Notes under the pieces: generated by a model
Seen by the model: only the letters and a program-made list of their open reading frames with translations
What the model was told of the DNA's origin: nothing
The model's database searches: none
In this document: positions 34,341 through 43,046 of the stretch, piece after piece
Position numbering within the stretch: the stretch's first letter is position 1
Layout of the letters: every line of letters begins with the position of its first letter
Assembly: GCA_002844335.1 (NCBI GenBank)
Contig: CP019154.1
Span: 2,902,259-2,966,258 of the forward strand
Length of the DNA: 64,000 nucleotides
Direction: 5' to 3'
Source: Haloarcula taiwanensis
GTDB lineage: Archaea; Halobacteriota; Halobacteria; Halobacteriales; Haloarculaceae
Position numbers and translations under genes: made by a program

Positions 34341-35402
34341 TCAGTCCTCCAGCATGCGTTCGGTCGCGGTTTCGAGCACTGCAACGGAGCGGTCGTACTC
34401 GTCGAGCGGGAGGTGCTCGTTCGGCGCGTGGTCCAGATCAGAGTCGCCGGGTCCGTAGGTCACCATCGGACAGTCCCACGCCTTCGCGTAGACGTTCATG
34501 TCGCTGGTGCCGGTCTTGCGAAGTAGTGTGGGCTCGCCACCCTGCTGCCGAATCGCGGCCCGGAACGCCCGGGCGGCGCTGGTTCGGGGGCTCTGCATCA
34601 CCGGCTCGACCTTGTCGTCCCAGTTGACCGTGCCGTTCTCCAGAAATCCGTCGGCGATTTCGCGGATCTCGCTGGTACTGTACTCCGGCGGGACCCGCAA
34701 CTGGACGTCCATCGTCGCCTCGACGCTCAGCCCGTCGGTCGACGTGCCGCCCTTGAACTCGACCGGCTTGCAGGTGACGCGCTCGAAGACGGGGTGCCAC
34801 TCGTCTTTGGCGAACTCGTCTTCGACAGCGGTCCACCAGTCGATGGCGTCCTGAATGGCGTTGTTCTCCGGGCGCGAGGAGTGGCCGGACTCGCTCGTCG
34901 CGACGTAGGTCCCGGCCAGCAGACCGCGGTATCCCAGCGTGATGCCCTCCCAGCCGGACGGCTCGCCGTTAATGACGGCCCCCGGTGCCGACTCGCGGTC
35001 CTCGACGAGGAACCGGGCACCGGTCGAGTCGACCTCCTCACCGACGACGCCGACGAAGGAGGCCCCGGTGCGGACGGCCGCGACGGCCATCGCACACAGC
35101 GGCCCCTTCGCGTCGACGCTACCGCGGCCCCACAGCACGTCGCCCTCGTCGGTCTCCTCGACGCGGACCGGGATGTCGCCCGGCACGGTGTCGATGTGGG
35201 AGGTGAGGAGGACGCTGTCGTCGGCGGGCGCGCGGACGTTGCCGACCTCGTCGAGCCACGCCTCGCGGTCGTGGGACTCGAAGAACTCGACGAGTCGCTC
35301 GGCCGCCTCCGCCTCGTTCCGCGAAACCGATGGGATACGGACAACTGCTTCGAGTAGGTCGCGGGCCTCTGTGTCGGCCTCGCGCGTCGCGGCTTCGCTC
35401 AT
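34341..35402 (-). CDS. argE: [LysW]-ornithine (lysine) hydrolase
   Basis: 353-residue M20-family zinc peptidase that releases ornithine (or lysine) from the LysW carrier. Metal and catalytic motifs are TSHIDTVPGD, WGRGSVDAKGPLCA, and GEEVDSTGARFL. It starts inside the aminotransferase gene (4-nt overlap). In this cluster the product would be ornithine for argF. Called lysK in lysine-making organisms; arginine is favoured here by the argF/G/H neighbours. Confidence 0.93.
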   Translation of the reverse strand: MSEAATREADTEARDLLEAVVRIPSVSRNEAEAAERLVEFFESHDREAWLDEVGNVRAPADDSVLLTSHIDTVPGDIPVRVEETDEGDVLWGRGSVDAKGPLCAMAVAAVRTGASFVGVVGEEVDSTGARFLVEDRESAPGAVINGEPSGWEGITLGYRGLLAGTYVATSESGHSSRPENNAIQDAIDWWTAVEDEFAKDEWHPVFERVTCKPVEFKGGTSTDGLSVEATMDVQLRVPPEYSTSEIREIADGFLENGTVNWDDKVEPVMQSPRTSAARAFRAAIRQQGGEPTLLRKTGTSDMNVYAKAWDCPMVTYGPGDSDLDHAPNEHLPLDEYDRSVAVLETATERMLED

Positions 35403-36526
35403 CCCACCACCTCCGCCATCGCGTCGACGACGGCGTCGGCGTGGGCCTCGTCGATGGTCAGCGGCGGGAGCAGGCGGACCACGGTGCGGCCGGCCGGCAG
35501 CGCGAGCACCTGGTGGTTCAGGGCGAGCTTCTTCAGCGCCGCGTTCGCGCCGCGGCCGACCTCGACGCCTATCATCAGGCCCTCGCCGCGGATGTCCCGC
35601 ACGTCGTCGCCGATGGTCGCTTCCAGTTCAGTCAGGAGGTAGTCGCCCATCACGGCGGCGTTACCCGGCACAGAGTCCTCAATGATAGTCGAAACGGTCG
35701 CGCCGGCAGCGGCGGAGATGACCGGCCCGCCGGAGAACGTCGAGGCGTGGGAGCCGTAGTTCTCGGCGATCCAGTCCCGACACAGCGTCGCACCGATGGG
35801 GAGGCCGTTTCCGAGGCCCTTCGCCGCGGTTATCATGTCCGGCGCGACGGCGGCCCGCTGGGAGTTCCACAGCGCGCCGGTCCGTCCCATACCGGTCTGG
35901 ACCTCGTCGAAGATGAGCGCCGCCCCGGCGTCCTCGGTAATCTCCCGGGCATCTTCGAGGTAGCCGTCGGAGGTGGGGTTGATGCCGCCCTCGCCCTGGA
36001 CCGGTTCGACGATGAACGCGGCGGTGTCCTCGTCGACGGCCTCGGCCAGCGCCTCGCTGTCGTCGTAGGGGACGAACTCCACGTCGCCGATGAGCGGCTC
36101 GTAGGGCTTCTTGTACTTGTCCTTCCAGGTCGTCGCCAGCGCGCCCATCGTCCGGCCGTGGAAGCCCTGCATCGTCGCGACGATTTTGGAGTTCCCCGTG
36201 GCCGAGCGGGCGAACTTCAGCGCCGCCTCGTTGGCCTCGGTCCCGGAGTTACAGAGCCAGGTCTTGTCGATGGGGTCCGGCGCGGTGTCGGCGAGCAGGT
36301 CGTACAACGCCGTCCGCTCGGCGTTCGGGTACGACGCCTGGACGTACGTTATCTTCTCTAGCTGCTCGCTGACGGCGCTCTGGACCGCCGGGTGCTTGTG
36401 TCCCAGCGGGACACAGGCGTAGGACGCGCCCATGTCTAGGTACTCTGTGCCGCTGTCGTCGTAGACGTAGGCACCGTCGCCGCGTTCGATCTGGATGGGT
36501 TTCTCGTTGAAGACGAATCCGCTCAT
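35399..36526 (-). CDS. argD: [LysW]-glutamate/aminoadipate semialdehyde aminotransferase
   Basis: 375-residue class III PLP aminotransferase (ArgD/LysJ). It shows YLDMGASYACVPLGHKHP, CNSGTEANEAALKFAR, the IFDEVQTGMGRTG motif, and the PLP lysine in TAAKGLGNGLPIGA. It transfers an amino group from glutamate to the LysW-bound semialdehyde. Its start overlaps the kinase stop by 4 nt. Confidence 0.95.
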   Translation of the reverse strand: MSGFVFNEKPIQIERGDGAYVYDDSGTEYLDMGASYACVPLGHKHPAVQSAVSEQLEKITYVQASYPNAERTALYDLLADTAPDPIDKTWLCNSGTEANEAALKFARSATGNSKIVATMQGFHGRTMGALATTWKDKYKKPYEPLIGDVEFVPYDDSEALAEAVDEDTAAFIVEPVQGEGGINPTSDGYLEDAREITEDAGAALIFDEVQTGMGRTGALWNSQRAAVAPDMITAAKGLGNGLPIGATLCRDWIAENYGSHASTFSGGPVISAAAGATVSTIIEDSVPGNAAVMGDYLLTELEATIGDDVRDIRGEGLMIGVEVGRGANAALKKLALNHQVLALPAGRTVVRLLPPLTIDEAHADAVVDAMAEVVG

Positions 36527-37383
36527 TGTTCCTCCGTCGCTGTCTGGTCTGTGTCCTGTTCGAGTGCGCTCGCGTAAACGTGGGTGCCGCCGCCGTCAAG
36601 CGCCGAGTGAATCGGTGACTCGGCGTTGGCGTCAGCCACGACCGCCTCGGTCGCGCCGCCGTCGAGGGCCTCCTCGACGGCCATTATCTTCCGGCCCATG
36701 AAGCCCTCGGCCGCGTCTTCGAGGGCGTCCCAGTCGGCCGCCGTCTCGACCGATTCGATTAGCGTCGACGGGTCGTCGGGGTCCGCGTAGACGCCCTCAA
36801 CGTCGGTCAGGAGTACCAGCGTCGCGTCGAGTTCGCCGGCAATCGCCGCGGCCGAGCGGTCGGCGTCGGTGTTGACAGGAATGATTTCGTCATCGTCTTT
36901 GCCGGCCATCGGCGGAGCCGCGACGGGCGTGTATCCGTCGTCGAGCAGCGTCTCCAGCAGGTCGCCGTTGACCTGCTTGATCGTGCCCGAGTGGTCGCCA
37001 CGGCGGATTTTCTTCGTGCCGTCCTCGACGACCCGCACCGCGGACTTCCGTGGTCCGTAGAGCAGTTTGCCGTCGACGCCGTTGAGACCGACCGCGTCGA
37101 CGCCCTCGCTCTGGAGCCCGGCGACGAGCTGGGTGTTGAGGTGACCGAAGGCCATCTCGAACACCTCCATCGTGGTCTCGTCGGTGAACCGGCCGACGAC
37201 GCCCGACGGCGTCTCGACGTACTCCGGTTCGACGCCGAGCCGTTCGAGCGTCTTGTCGACTTTGGTCGAGCCGCCGTGAACCACGACGACCCGCTCCCCG
37301 TCGGCCACTAACGATGCCACGTCCGCAAGCGCCCCCGCGGGGTCGACCGCGCGAGCGCCACCGACTTTGATAACGACTGTCAT
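36523..37383 (-). CDS. argB: [LysW]-glutamate/aminoadipate kinase
   Basis: 286-residue amino acid kinase of the ArgB/LysZ type phosphorylating the side-chain carboxylate of the LysW-bound substrate. The opening TVVIKVGGARAVDP, VVVHGGSTKVD, and the nucleotide motif VLLTDVEGVYADPDDP are visible. ADRSAAAIAGEL is the family segment before the last strand. It is coupled to argD by a 4-nt overlap and separated from argC by 18 nt. Confidence 0.95.
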   Translation of the reverse strand: MTVVIKVGGARAVDPAGALADVASLVADGERVVVVHGGSTKVDKTLERLGVEPEYVETPSGVVGRFTDETTMEVFEMAFGHLNTQLVAGLQSEGVDAVGLNGVDGKLLYGPRKSAVRVVEDGTKKIRRGDHSGTIKQVNGDLLETLLDDGYTPVAAPPMAGKDDDEIIPVNTDADRSAAAIAGELDATLVLLTDVEGVYADPDDPSTLIESVETAADWDALEDAAEGFMGRKIMAVEEALDGGATEAVVADANAESPIHSALDGGGTHVYASALEQDTDQTATEEQ

Positions 37384-37401
37384 AGAAAATCACTCCAGGG
37401 G

Positions 37402-38448
37402 TTACGGTGCGCCGACGGGGTGGAGCCCCTGGAACTCCAGGCCCGCCGTCTCTTCGATGCCGAGGGCGACGTTGGCCGCGTGAACGGCCTGTCCCGCCGA
37501 TCCCTTCATCATGTTGTCGATGGCCGAGAACACGACCAGTCGCTTGTTGCCGGGGTCGAGTTCGAAGCCGACCTCGGCGCGGTTCGTGCCCGCGACCGAC
37601 TTGGGTTCGGGGTAACGGTAGACGCCGCCACCGCCGGCGACGAGTTCGACGAACGGTTCGTCCTCGTACTCGCCGCGGTAGGCTCCCCAGAGGTCGCCCT
37701 TCGAGACGGGGCCCTCGGGGAAGACGTGACAGGTCGCGCTCGCGCCACGAATCATGTCCACCGCGTGGACGGTGAAGGACACGTCGATGCCGAGGAACTG
37801 CTGAATCTCGGCCTCGTGGCGGTGGCCCGTGGGCGCGTACGGGCGGACGACGCCCGAGCGCTCCGGGTGCGAGGAGGCCTCGCCGCCGCCGGCCCCGCCC
37901 TCGCTGGAGCCGACCTTCACGTCGACGACGACCTGCTCGTCGCCGCTCAGGATGTCGGCCTCGAACAGCGGGAGCAGGCCAAGAATCGTCGCCGTGGCGT
38001 TACAGCCGCCGGAGGCGATGAGGTCCGCGCCGTCGAGGTTCTCGCGGTTGAGCTCCGGCAGCGCGTACTCGCTCTCTTCGAGCAGGTCCGGGCGCGTGTG
38101 CCCGTCGTACCACTCGTCGTACTGGGCCTCGGAGTTGAGCCGGAAGTCCGCCGAGAGGTCGACGACCGTGCCGGCGGCCTCCTGGAAGCGGTCTATCTGC
38201 TCCATCGAGACGCCGTGGGGCGTCGCGGCGAACAGCACGTCCACCGACTCCAGGTCCTCCGGCGAGGAAAAGCGCAGGTCCGAGTGCCGGAGGTTCGGAT
38301 GGGAGTGGCCAACGGTCTTGTTCTCTTTCGAGCGGCTTGTCGCCTGGGCCAGTTCGAACTCGGGGTGGCCATCGAGCAGGCGGAGCAGTTCCCCGCCCGT
38401 GAAGCCGGAGCCGCCGACGACGCTTGCCGTGTAGGTCACGCGAGCCAC
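37402..38448 (-). CDS. argC: [LysW]-glutamyl/aminoadipyl phosphate reductase
   Basis: 348-residue NADPH-dependent reductase (ArgC/LysY). The Rossmann motif is VVGGSGFTGGELLRLL, the catalytic cysteine is in LIASGGCNATATILGLLPL, and VDVKVGSSEGGAG and HRHEAEIQQFL are typical of the LysY group. The start is a GTG; 38448 gives MARVTYTAS, while a second GTG at 38439 gives MTYTASVV and is equally plausible. A short hairpin (38499-38513) lies in the gap before it. Confidence 0.95.
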   Translation of the reverse strand: MARVTYTASVVGGSGFTGGELLRLLDGHPEFELAQATSRSKENKTVGHSHPNLRHSDLRFSSPEDLESVDVLFAATPHGVSMEQIDRFQEAAGTVVDLSADFRLNSEAQYDEWYDGHTRPDLLEESEYALPELNRENLDGADLIASGGCNATATILGLLPLFEADILSGDEQVVVDVKVGSSEGGAGGGEASSHPERSGVVRPYAPTGHRHEAEIQQFLGIDVSFTVHAVDMIRGASATCHVFPEGPVSKGDLWGAYRGEYEDEPFVELVAGGGGVYRYPEPKSVAGTNRAEVGFELDPGNKRLVVFSAIDNMMKGSAGQAVHAANVALGIEETAGLEFQGLHPVGAP

Positions 38449-38518
38449 CTCCAGTGGCGAGCGTGATGTCGCTGGTCGCAGCCCGCGGTGCGAAGCGAGC
38501 TGGAACGTCCAGCGGAAG

Positions 38519-39433
38519 TCATGCCGTCACCTCGGCGTCAGCCTCGGTCGCCGCCTTGGTTTCGAGCCAGTCGACGACCTTCGCGGGCACGTCCACGTCC
38601 GTGACCTCGTTCAGCGCCTTGAACTCGACTGTGTGGTTCACCTCGTGGACGGTGTAGTCGTCGAACTCGCGCGCTCGCGGCTGGTCGGCCTCGCTCTCCG
38701 CTACCCCGACCTCCATCAGGTCGATACCCAGCAGGCCGCCACCGACGGCGTCGGAGGCCTTCTCGACCAGTTCCAGCGCGCGGTCGTCCAGTTCGAACTC
38801 GGCGGTCTCTGCGCCCTTGGCGGCGTTGGTGAGCCAGTGGTCCGAGGAGCGGACCATCGCCGCGATGGGCTCGCCGTCGACGGCCAGCACGCGCATGTCG
38901 CGGCCGGGCTTTTCGACGAACTCCTGCACGTAGAATATCTTGTGCTCGTAGTGGCCGAGCGTCTCCTTGTGTTCGAGGATGGCCTCGGCGGCCGAGCGCG
39001 AGTCGATCTTCGCCATCAGGCGGCCCCAGGAGCCGACGACCGGCTTGAGGACGCAGGGGTAGCCGAACTTCTCGATTGACTCCAGCGCGGCGTCCTTGGT
39101 AAAGGCCACGTCGGTGTTGGGCGTCGGCACGCCCGCGGCCTCCAGCGCGAGGCTGTTGTTGACCTTGTCCGCACATGTGTCGGCGACCTCGGGGCCGTTG
39201 ACGACCGGCACGCCGTAGGCCTGTGCGAACTTCGTCGCGTACACGCTGCGGCTGGTCGCCAGACAGCGGTCGACGACGATGTCCAGATCCTCGAAGGCCT
39301 CGGGGGCCTCGTGGATGTTGAACTGCTGTTTGCGAACGTCTATCTTCTCGATTTCGTGGTCGCGCTCGCGCAGTTCCGACAGGAGCAACTTCTCGTCCCG
39401 GCGGATACGCGAGTAGAGGAGTCCGACTTTCAT
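38519..39433 (-). CDS. argX: Glutamate--[LysW] ligase
   Basis: 304-residue ATP-grasp (RimK/LysX) ligase that joins the alpha-amino group of glutamate (ArgX) or aminoadipate (LysX) to the C-terminal Glu of LysW. Visible are MKVGLLYSRIRRDEKLL, the ATP-grasp segment YPCVLKPVVGSWGRLMAKI, RDMRVLAVDG, and the substrate region DHWLTNAAKGAE, where Thermus LysX has TNTARGG. C-terminally YTVHEVNHTVEFK carries metal ligands. Placement inside the arginine cluster favours glutamate as substrate. Confidence 0.94.
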   Translation of the reverse strand: MKVGLLYSRIRRDEKLLLSELRERDHEIEKIDVRKQQFNIHEAPEAFEDLDIVVDRCLATSRSVYATKFAQAYGVPVVNGPEVADTCADKVNNSLALEAAGVPTPNTDVAFTKDAALESIEKFGYPCVLKPVVGSWGRLMAKIDSRSAAEAILEHKETLGHYEHKIFYVQEFVEKPGRDMRVLAVDGEPIAAMVRSSDHWLTNAAKGAETAEFELDDRALELVEKASDAVGGGLLGIDLMEVGVAESEADQPRAREFDDYTVHEVNHTVEFKALNEVTDVDVPAKVVDWLETKAATEADAEVTA

Positions 39434-39517
39434 ACTGAGTCCTCCGTGGGTTCGCGGCTCGCGGCGTCGAGCGCCACGGTCACGTACGGCGTCGAGCGCC
39501 GCGCCACCGCGAACACC

Positions 39518-39682
39518 TCACTCACCCCAGTCCTCTTCGAGCTCGGGTGCGCTGTCGAGCTCGACGGGGTCGGCGCCGACGACTTCCAGTTCGGCACCGC
39601 AGGTGGCACAGTCAACGATCTCTCCGACTTCGAGGTTGTCGTGCAGGGACACGTCCGCCCCACACTCGATGCATTCTGCCAT
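39518..39682 (-). CDS. lysW: Amino-group carrier protein LysW/ArgW
   Basis: 54-residue carrier protein. Two knuckles C4-IE-C7 and C25-AT-C28 bind zinc, and the protein ends EEDWGE, the C-terminal EDWGE tail whose glutamate accepts the pathway substrate through an isopeptide link. The acidic surface attracts the basic pathway enzymes in characterised systems. It is too short for many gene finders. A TTTAAG box (39711-39716, minus) about 30 nt upstream makes it the first gene of its own transcript. Confidence 0.95.
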   Translation of the reverse strand: MAECIECGADVSLHDNLEVGEIVDCATCGAELEVVGADPVELDSAPELEEDWGE

Positions 39683-39846
39683 TGTAGTTCATCCTGTGAC
39701 AGGGACACACTTAAAGCCTTCGAACATATCAGAATATTGAATTAGACATACCACGCTCTAATGGTATCAAAGCCCCATATCCGCCACGTCTCTGAGTTGT
39801 ATATCAGAATTATGGTATAATTGTCCCACGAGGGGACGGTGGTCGC
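39683..39846 (-). promoter_or_regulatory. AT-rich promoter/regulatory region of the lysW operon
   Basis: 164 nt without a gene. It holds the TTTAAG TATA box (39711-39716), direct repeats ATATCAGAAT at 39726-39735 and 39801-39810, and an inverted repeat ATACCA (39748-39753)/TGGTAT (39762-39767). The low G+C and repeated half-sites suggest regulator binding ahead of the lysW-argF operon. Confidence 0.55.
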
Positions 39847-41373
39847 TCAGACATATCGGTCCACCTCCGTCTGGCGGCGGTCAGCCGCCTGTGAAACCGC
39901 CTGCCGGCGGGCAGTCAGTGCCTCGCTGTCGGCGGCGAGAGCGTCCTCAGCCACCGACACCTGCTCGACAACGGCGTCGGGATCCGGCCCGCCGCGAGAG
40001 TCCCGCATGGCGACACTTTCGGCGGGGTCGAGTGCGGCCACCAGCGCGTCGCGGTCAACGTAGGCTGACAGCGGCTCGCCCAGCACGTCCTCGGCGACGG
40101 CCGACAGCGCCGCGTAGTCGGGCGCGTCCTCGTCGGCCGCCAGCCCCGCCGCGGCCTCGGCGACGACCTCGTGGGCCGTCCTGAAAGGGACGCCGGCCAT
40201 CGCCAGCAGGTCGGCCACGCCGGTCGCGGTGGCGAACCCGTCGGTGGCCGCAGCTACGAGGGTCTCGGCGGGCCAGTCGGCGGTCGCGACCGCGCCAGCG
40301 GCGACTTCCACACTCTCGGTGACGCTGTCGATGGCGTCCCAGGCGTGGCGGCCGGCACGCTGGAGGTCGCGGTTGTAGGCGCGAGGCTGGCCCTTGAGGT
40401 TGGTCAGCAGGCCGTTCAGCCCGGCGACGGCGTCGCCTGTGCGCCCGCGGACCAGTTCCAGTGTGTCGGGGTTCTTCTTCTGGGGCATGATCGAGGAGGT
40501 CGAGGCGTAGTCGTCGTCGAGGTCGACGTGGCCCTTGCTCGCCATCACGACCACGTCCTCGGCTAGCCCCGATAGGGTCGTCGCCAGCGTGGCGACGGCG
40601 CTGGTCGTCTCGACGAGGAAATCACGCGTCGCCGAGGCGTCCATCGAGTTCTCTGCGACGCCCTCGAACCCGAGGAGTGCAGCGGTACGCTCACGGTCCA
40701 CGTCGAAGGGTGTCCCCGCAAAGGCGGCCGACCCCAGCGGGTTCTGGTTGACCCGCTTGTATGCATCCAGCAGCCGCGCGGTATCGCGCTGGAGTGCCTG
40801 TTCGTAGGACAGGACCCAGTGAGCGACTGTCGTCGGCTGCGCGGGCTGGAGATGCGTGTAGCCCGGCATCACCGTCTCGCGCTCGGCGCGAGCCACCTCG
40901 ATGAGTTGCTCGCGGGCCCCGATAACGGTCTCCATGAGGTCCAAAATGTCCGCGCGCAGGCGGTAACGGATGCAAGCCGCCACCTCGTCGTTGCGCGAGC
41001 GAGCGGTGTGCATCTTCCCGCCCGACTGCCCGACGCGGTCGATGACGGCGCTCTCGATTGCCTCGTGGACATCCTCGCCGTCAGGCAGCGCACCGTGGCC
41101 GGCGTCCTCCACGTCCGCCAGCGCGGCCAGCACCTCGCCGGCCGTCTCGCGGTCGATGATCTCCTGTTCGGCCAGCATCACGACGTGGGCGCGGTCAACC
41201 GCGAGGTCGGCCGCGAAGATACGCTCGTCGTCCGACAGCGAGGAGAGGAACGACCGTGCCGGCCCGCCAGCGAAGCGGTCGCGGCGGACGACCGTCTCAT
41301 CGCCGCCGTCCGCGTCTGCCGCGGCATCGCCGCGGTCCGCGTCCGCCGTCTCGTGGTCCTCGCCGTCGCTCAT
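39847..41373 (-). CDS. argH: Argininosuccinate lyase
   Basis: 508-residue fumarase/aspartase-superfamily enzyme cleaving argininosuccinate to arginine and fumarate. Motifs are GGKMHTARSRNDEVA, MPGYTHLQPAQPTT and the signature SSIMPQKKNPDTLEL. About 30 acidic residues (DETADADRGDAAADADGGDE region) precede the core, making it longer than the usual 460-470. It starts 4 nt after argG, so the two form an operon. Confidence 0.97.
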   Translation of the reverse strand: MSDGEDHETADADRGDAAADADGGDETVVRRDRFAGGPARSFLSSLSDDERIFAADLAVDRAHVVMLAEQEIIDRETAGEVLAALADVEDAGHGALPDGEDVHEAIESAVIDRVGQSGGKMHTARSRNDEVAACIRYRLRADILDLMETVIGAREQLIEVARAERETVMPGYTHLQPAQPTTVAHWVLSYEQALQRDTARLLDAYKRVNQNPLGSAAFAGTPFDVDRERTAALLGFEGVAENSMDASATRDFLVETTSAVATLATTLSGLAEDVVVMASKGHVDLDDDYASTSSIMPQKKNPDTLELVRGRTGDAVAGLNGLLTNLKGQPRAYNRDLQRAGRHAWDAIDSVTESVEVAAGAVATADWPAETLVAAATDGFATATGVADLLAMAGVPFRTAHEVVAEAAAGLAADEDAPDYAALSAVAEDVLGEPLSAYVDRDALVAALDPAESVAMRDSRGGPDPDAVVEQVSVAEDALAADSEALTARRQAVSQAADRRQTEVDRYV

Positions 41374-41377
41374 TCGC

Positions 41378-42646
41378 TTACTCCTCCGTGGCCCCGCTCG
41401 CGTCGTCGGATTGGTCGCCGCTGCCGTCCGTGACAGCAGCGCCCTTCTTCACGTCGTCGAGAATCTTGTTCGCGAGGCGGGACTGGAAGCCGTGGTACTT
41501 CGCGACGCCGGTCGCGTCCTGCTGGGTGATACCGCCGGAGACGTCCTCCTCGTTGAAGGAGGCCGCCGACTCGCTGTAGACGGCGTAGTCGGACTCACGG
41601 GAGACGGCGCGGCAGTGCCCGCCTTCGAGTTTCACGGTGACGGTGCCGGTAACGCGCTCGTTCGTGTCGTCGATGAACGCTTCGAGCGCGCCCGTCAGCG
41701 GCGCGTCGACGAGGCCCTGGTAGGCCTTCTGGGACCACTCCTGGTCGACCTGGGCCTTGAACTGGCGCTCCTCCTGCGTGAGGACGAGCCCTTCGAGCGC
41801 TTCGTGGGCCGTCAGAAGCACCGTCGCTGCGGGGTGCTCGTAGTTCTCTCTCACTTTGAGCCCGAGCATGCGGTCTTCCATCATGTCCGTGCGGCCGATG
41901 CCGTGGGCCCCTGCCTGTGCGTTGAGTTGCTCGATGAGTTCGACCCCGTCGAGTTCCTCGCCGTCGACAGCGACGGGAACGCCTTCCTCAAAGGTGATTT
42001 CGACCAGTTCAGCGTCCTTGTCGGAGGGGTTGTCGGTCCACTTGTAGATGTCGTCGTCGGGGATGGTGCTCGGGTCTTCGAGTTCGGAGCCCTCGATGGA
42101 GCGGCTCCAGAGGTTCGTGTCGATGGAGTAGCGACCGCCATCGCCGCCCTCGACGGGCAGGCCCTTCTCCGCGGCGTACTCGTTTTCCCACTCGCGGGTC
42201 AGCCCAAGTTCACGCACCGGCGCGATAACATCGAGGTCCGAGTCGCGCCAGACGGCCTCAAAGCGCAGTTGGTCGTTGCCCTTGCCAGTACAGCCGTGGG
42301 CGACGGCCGAGCAGCCCTGCTCTTCGGCGACCGAGAGAATAGCCTTGGCGATGACCGGGCGCGCGAGGGCAGTTCCGAGCGGGTAGCCCTGATAGTCGGC
42401 GTTGGCCTTGACGGCCTCCATACAGAGGTCAGCGAACTCCTCGGTGGCGTCGACGACGTGCTGTTCGACGCCCAGCGCCTCGGCGGTCTCCTCGGCCTCC
42501 TCGAACTCGTAGTCGGGCTGGCCGACGTCGACGGTGACGCCGATGACCTCGTCGTAGCCGTACTCCTCTTTCAGCAGCGATACGCAGACTGTCGTGTCGA
42601 GCCCGCCGGAAAAGGCGAGTGCGACGGTTCCGTTTCCTTCTGGCAT
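41378..42646 (-). CDS. argG: Argininosuccinate synthase
   Basis: 422-residue enzyme joining citrulline and aspartate with ATP. The P-loop ALAFSGGLDTTVC opens the protein, followed by HGCTGKGNDQLRFE, SIDTNLWSRSIEG and DDIYKWTDNP, all ArgG signatures. The ATG at 42646 (MPEGNGTVALAF) fits the family N-terminus; an in-frame ATG at 42661 would add five residues. An acidic tail (DGSGDQSDDASGATEE) ends the protein. It leads the argGH unit. Confidence 0.96.
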   Translation of the reverse strand: MPEGNGTVALAFSGGLDTTVCVSLLKEEYGYDEVIGVTVDVGQPDYEFEEAEETAEALGVEQHVVDATEEFADLCMEAVKANADYQGYPLGTALARPVIAKAILSVAEEQGCSAVAHGCTGKGNDQLRFEAVWRDSDLDVIAPVRELGLTREWENEYAAEKGLPVEGGDGGRYSIDTNLWSRSIEGSELEDPSTIPDDDIYKWTDNPSDKDAELVEITFEEGVPVAVDGEELDGVELIEQLNAQAGAHGIGRTDMMEDRMLGLKVRENYEHPAATVLLTAHEALEGLVLTQEERQFKAQVDQEWSQKAYQGLVDAPLTGALEAFIDDTNERVTGTVTVKLEGGHCRAVSRESDYAVYSESAASFNEEDVSGGITQQDATGVAKYHGFQSRLANKILDDVKKGAAVTDGSGDQSDDASGATEE

Positions 42647-43046
42647 GGATGTGTTCTGCATTGGTTCCGTGGTGTGCCTGTCGGTTTCTCGATCAAACAC
42701 CAGATCGAGTATCCCATCGAACCGACGACGACGGCGTCTAGCGACGAAACGAACCTGTCGAGTGAAGAGTAAGTAGTAGTGGGCCTAGAAACGGCCCGGT
42801 CGTCGTCGTCGTGGGGAGAAACGGAGGGACCCCTCGCTATCCGCAGCGAGCGGCGTGGAGCGAGAGGTCCGCGTCATGTATATTCTGCTGTGTGACTCGG
42901 GTACTAATAGTTTCCGTGTTCACAGTGTCGTGTGCATGGTCACCAAACACAGTCCCTCATAGCCATCACGTCGCCCGTAGCGGCCAGGACCGCTAGACAG
43001 ACTGGCGTGTGCCGAAGTGTAAGCACTGTACTCGCCGTCTCTCTGG
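42647..43046 (-). promoter_or_regulatory. Long intergenic region upstream of argG
   Basis: 400 nt without a credible gene. On the minus strand a TATA-like AATATACA lies at 42877-42884. Just downstream an imperfect 12-bp inverted repeat has arms at 42827-42838 and 42859-42870 (one mismatch), followed by a small GGGCC/GGCCC hairpin at 42781-42797. If that TATA box is used, argG has a structured leader of about 200 nt. The part from 42900 to 43046 shows nothing recognisable. Confidence 0.45.

Noticed and set aside
39683..39846. AT-rich region considered as a second origin
   Set aside because: No origin recognition boxes or G-runs; the promoter of lysW explains the low G+C.
42811..42996. 61-codon plus-strand ORF upstream of argG
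   Set aside because: Cys/Ser/Arg-rich composition unlike the genome's proteins and no promoter; probably chance.
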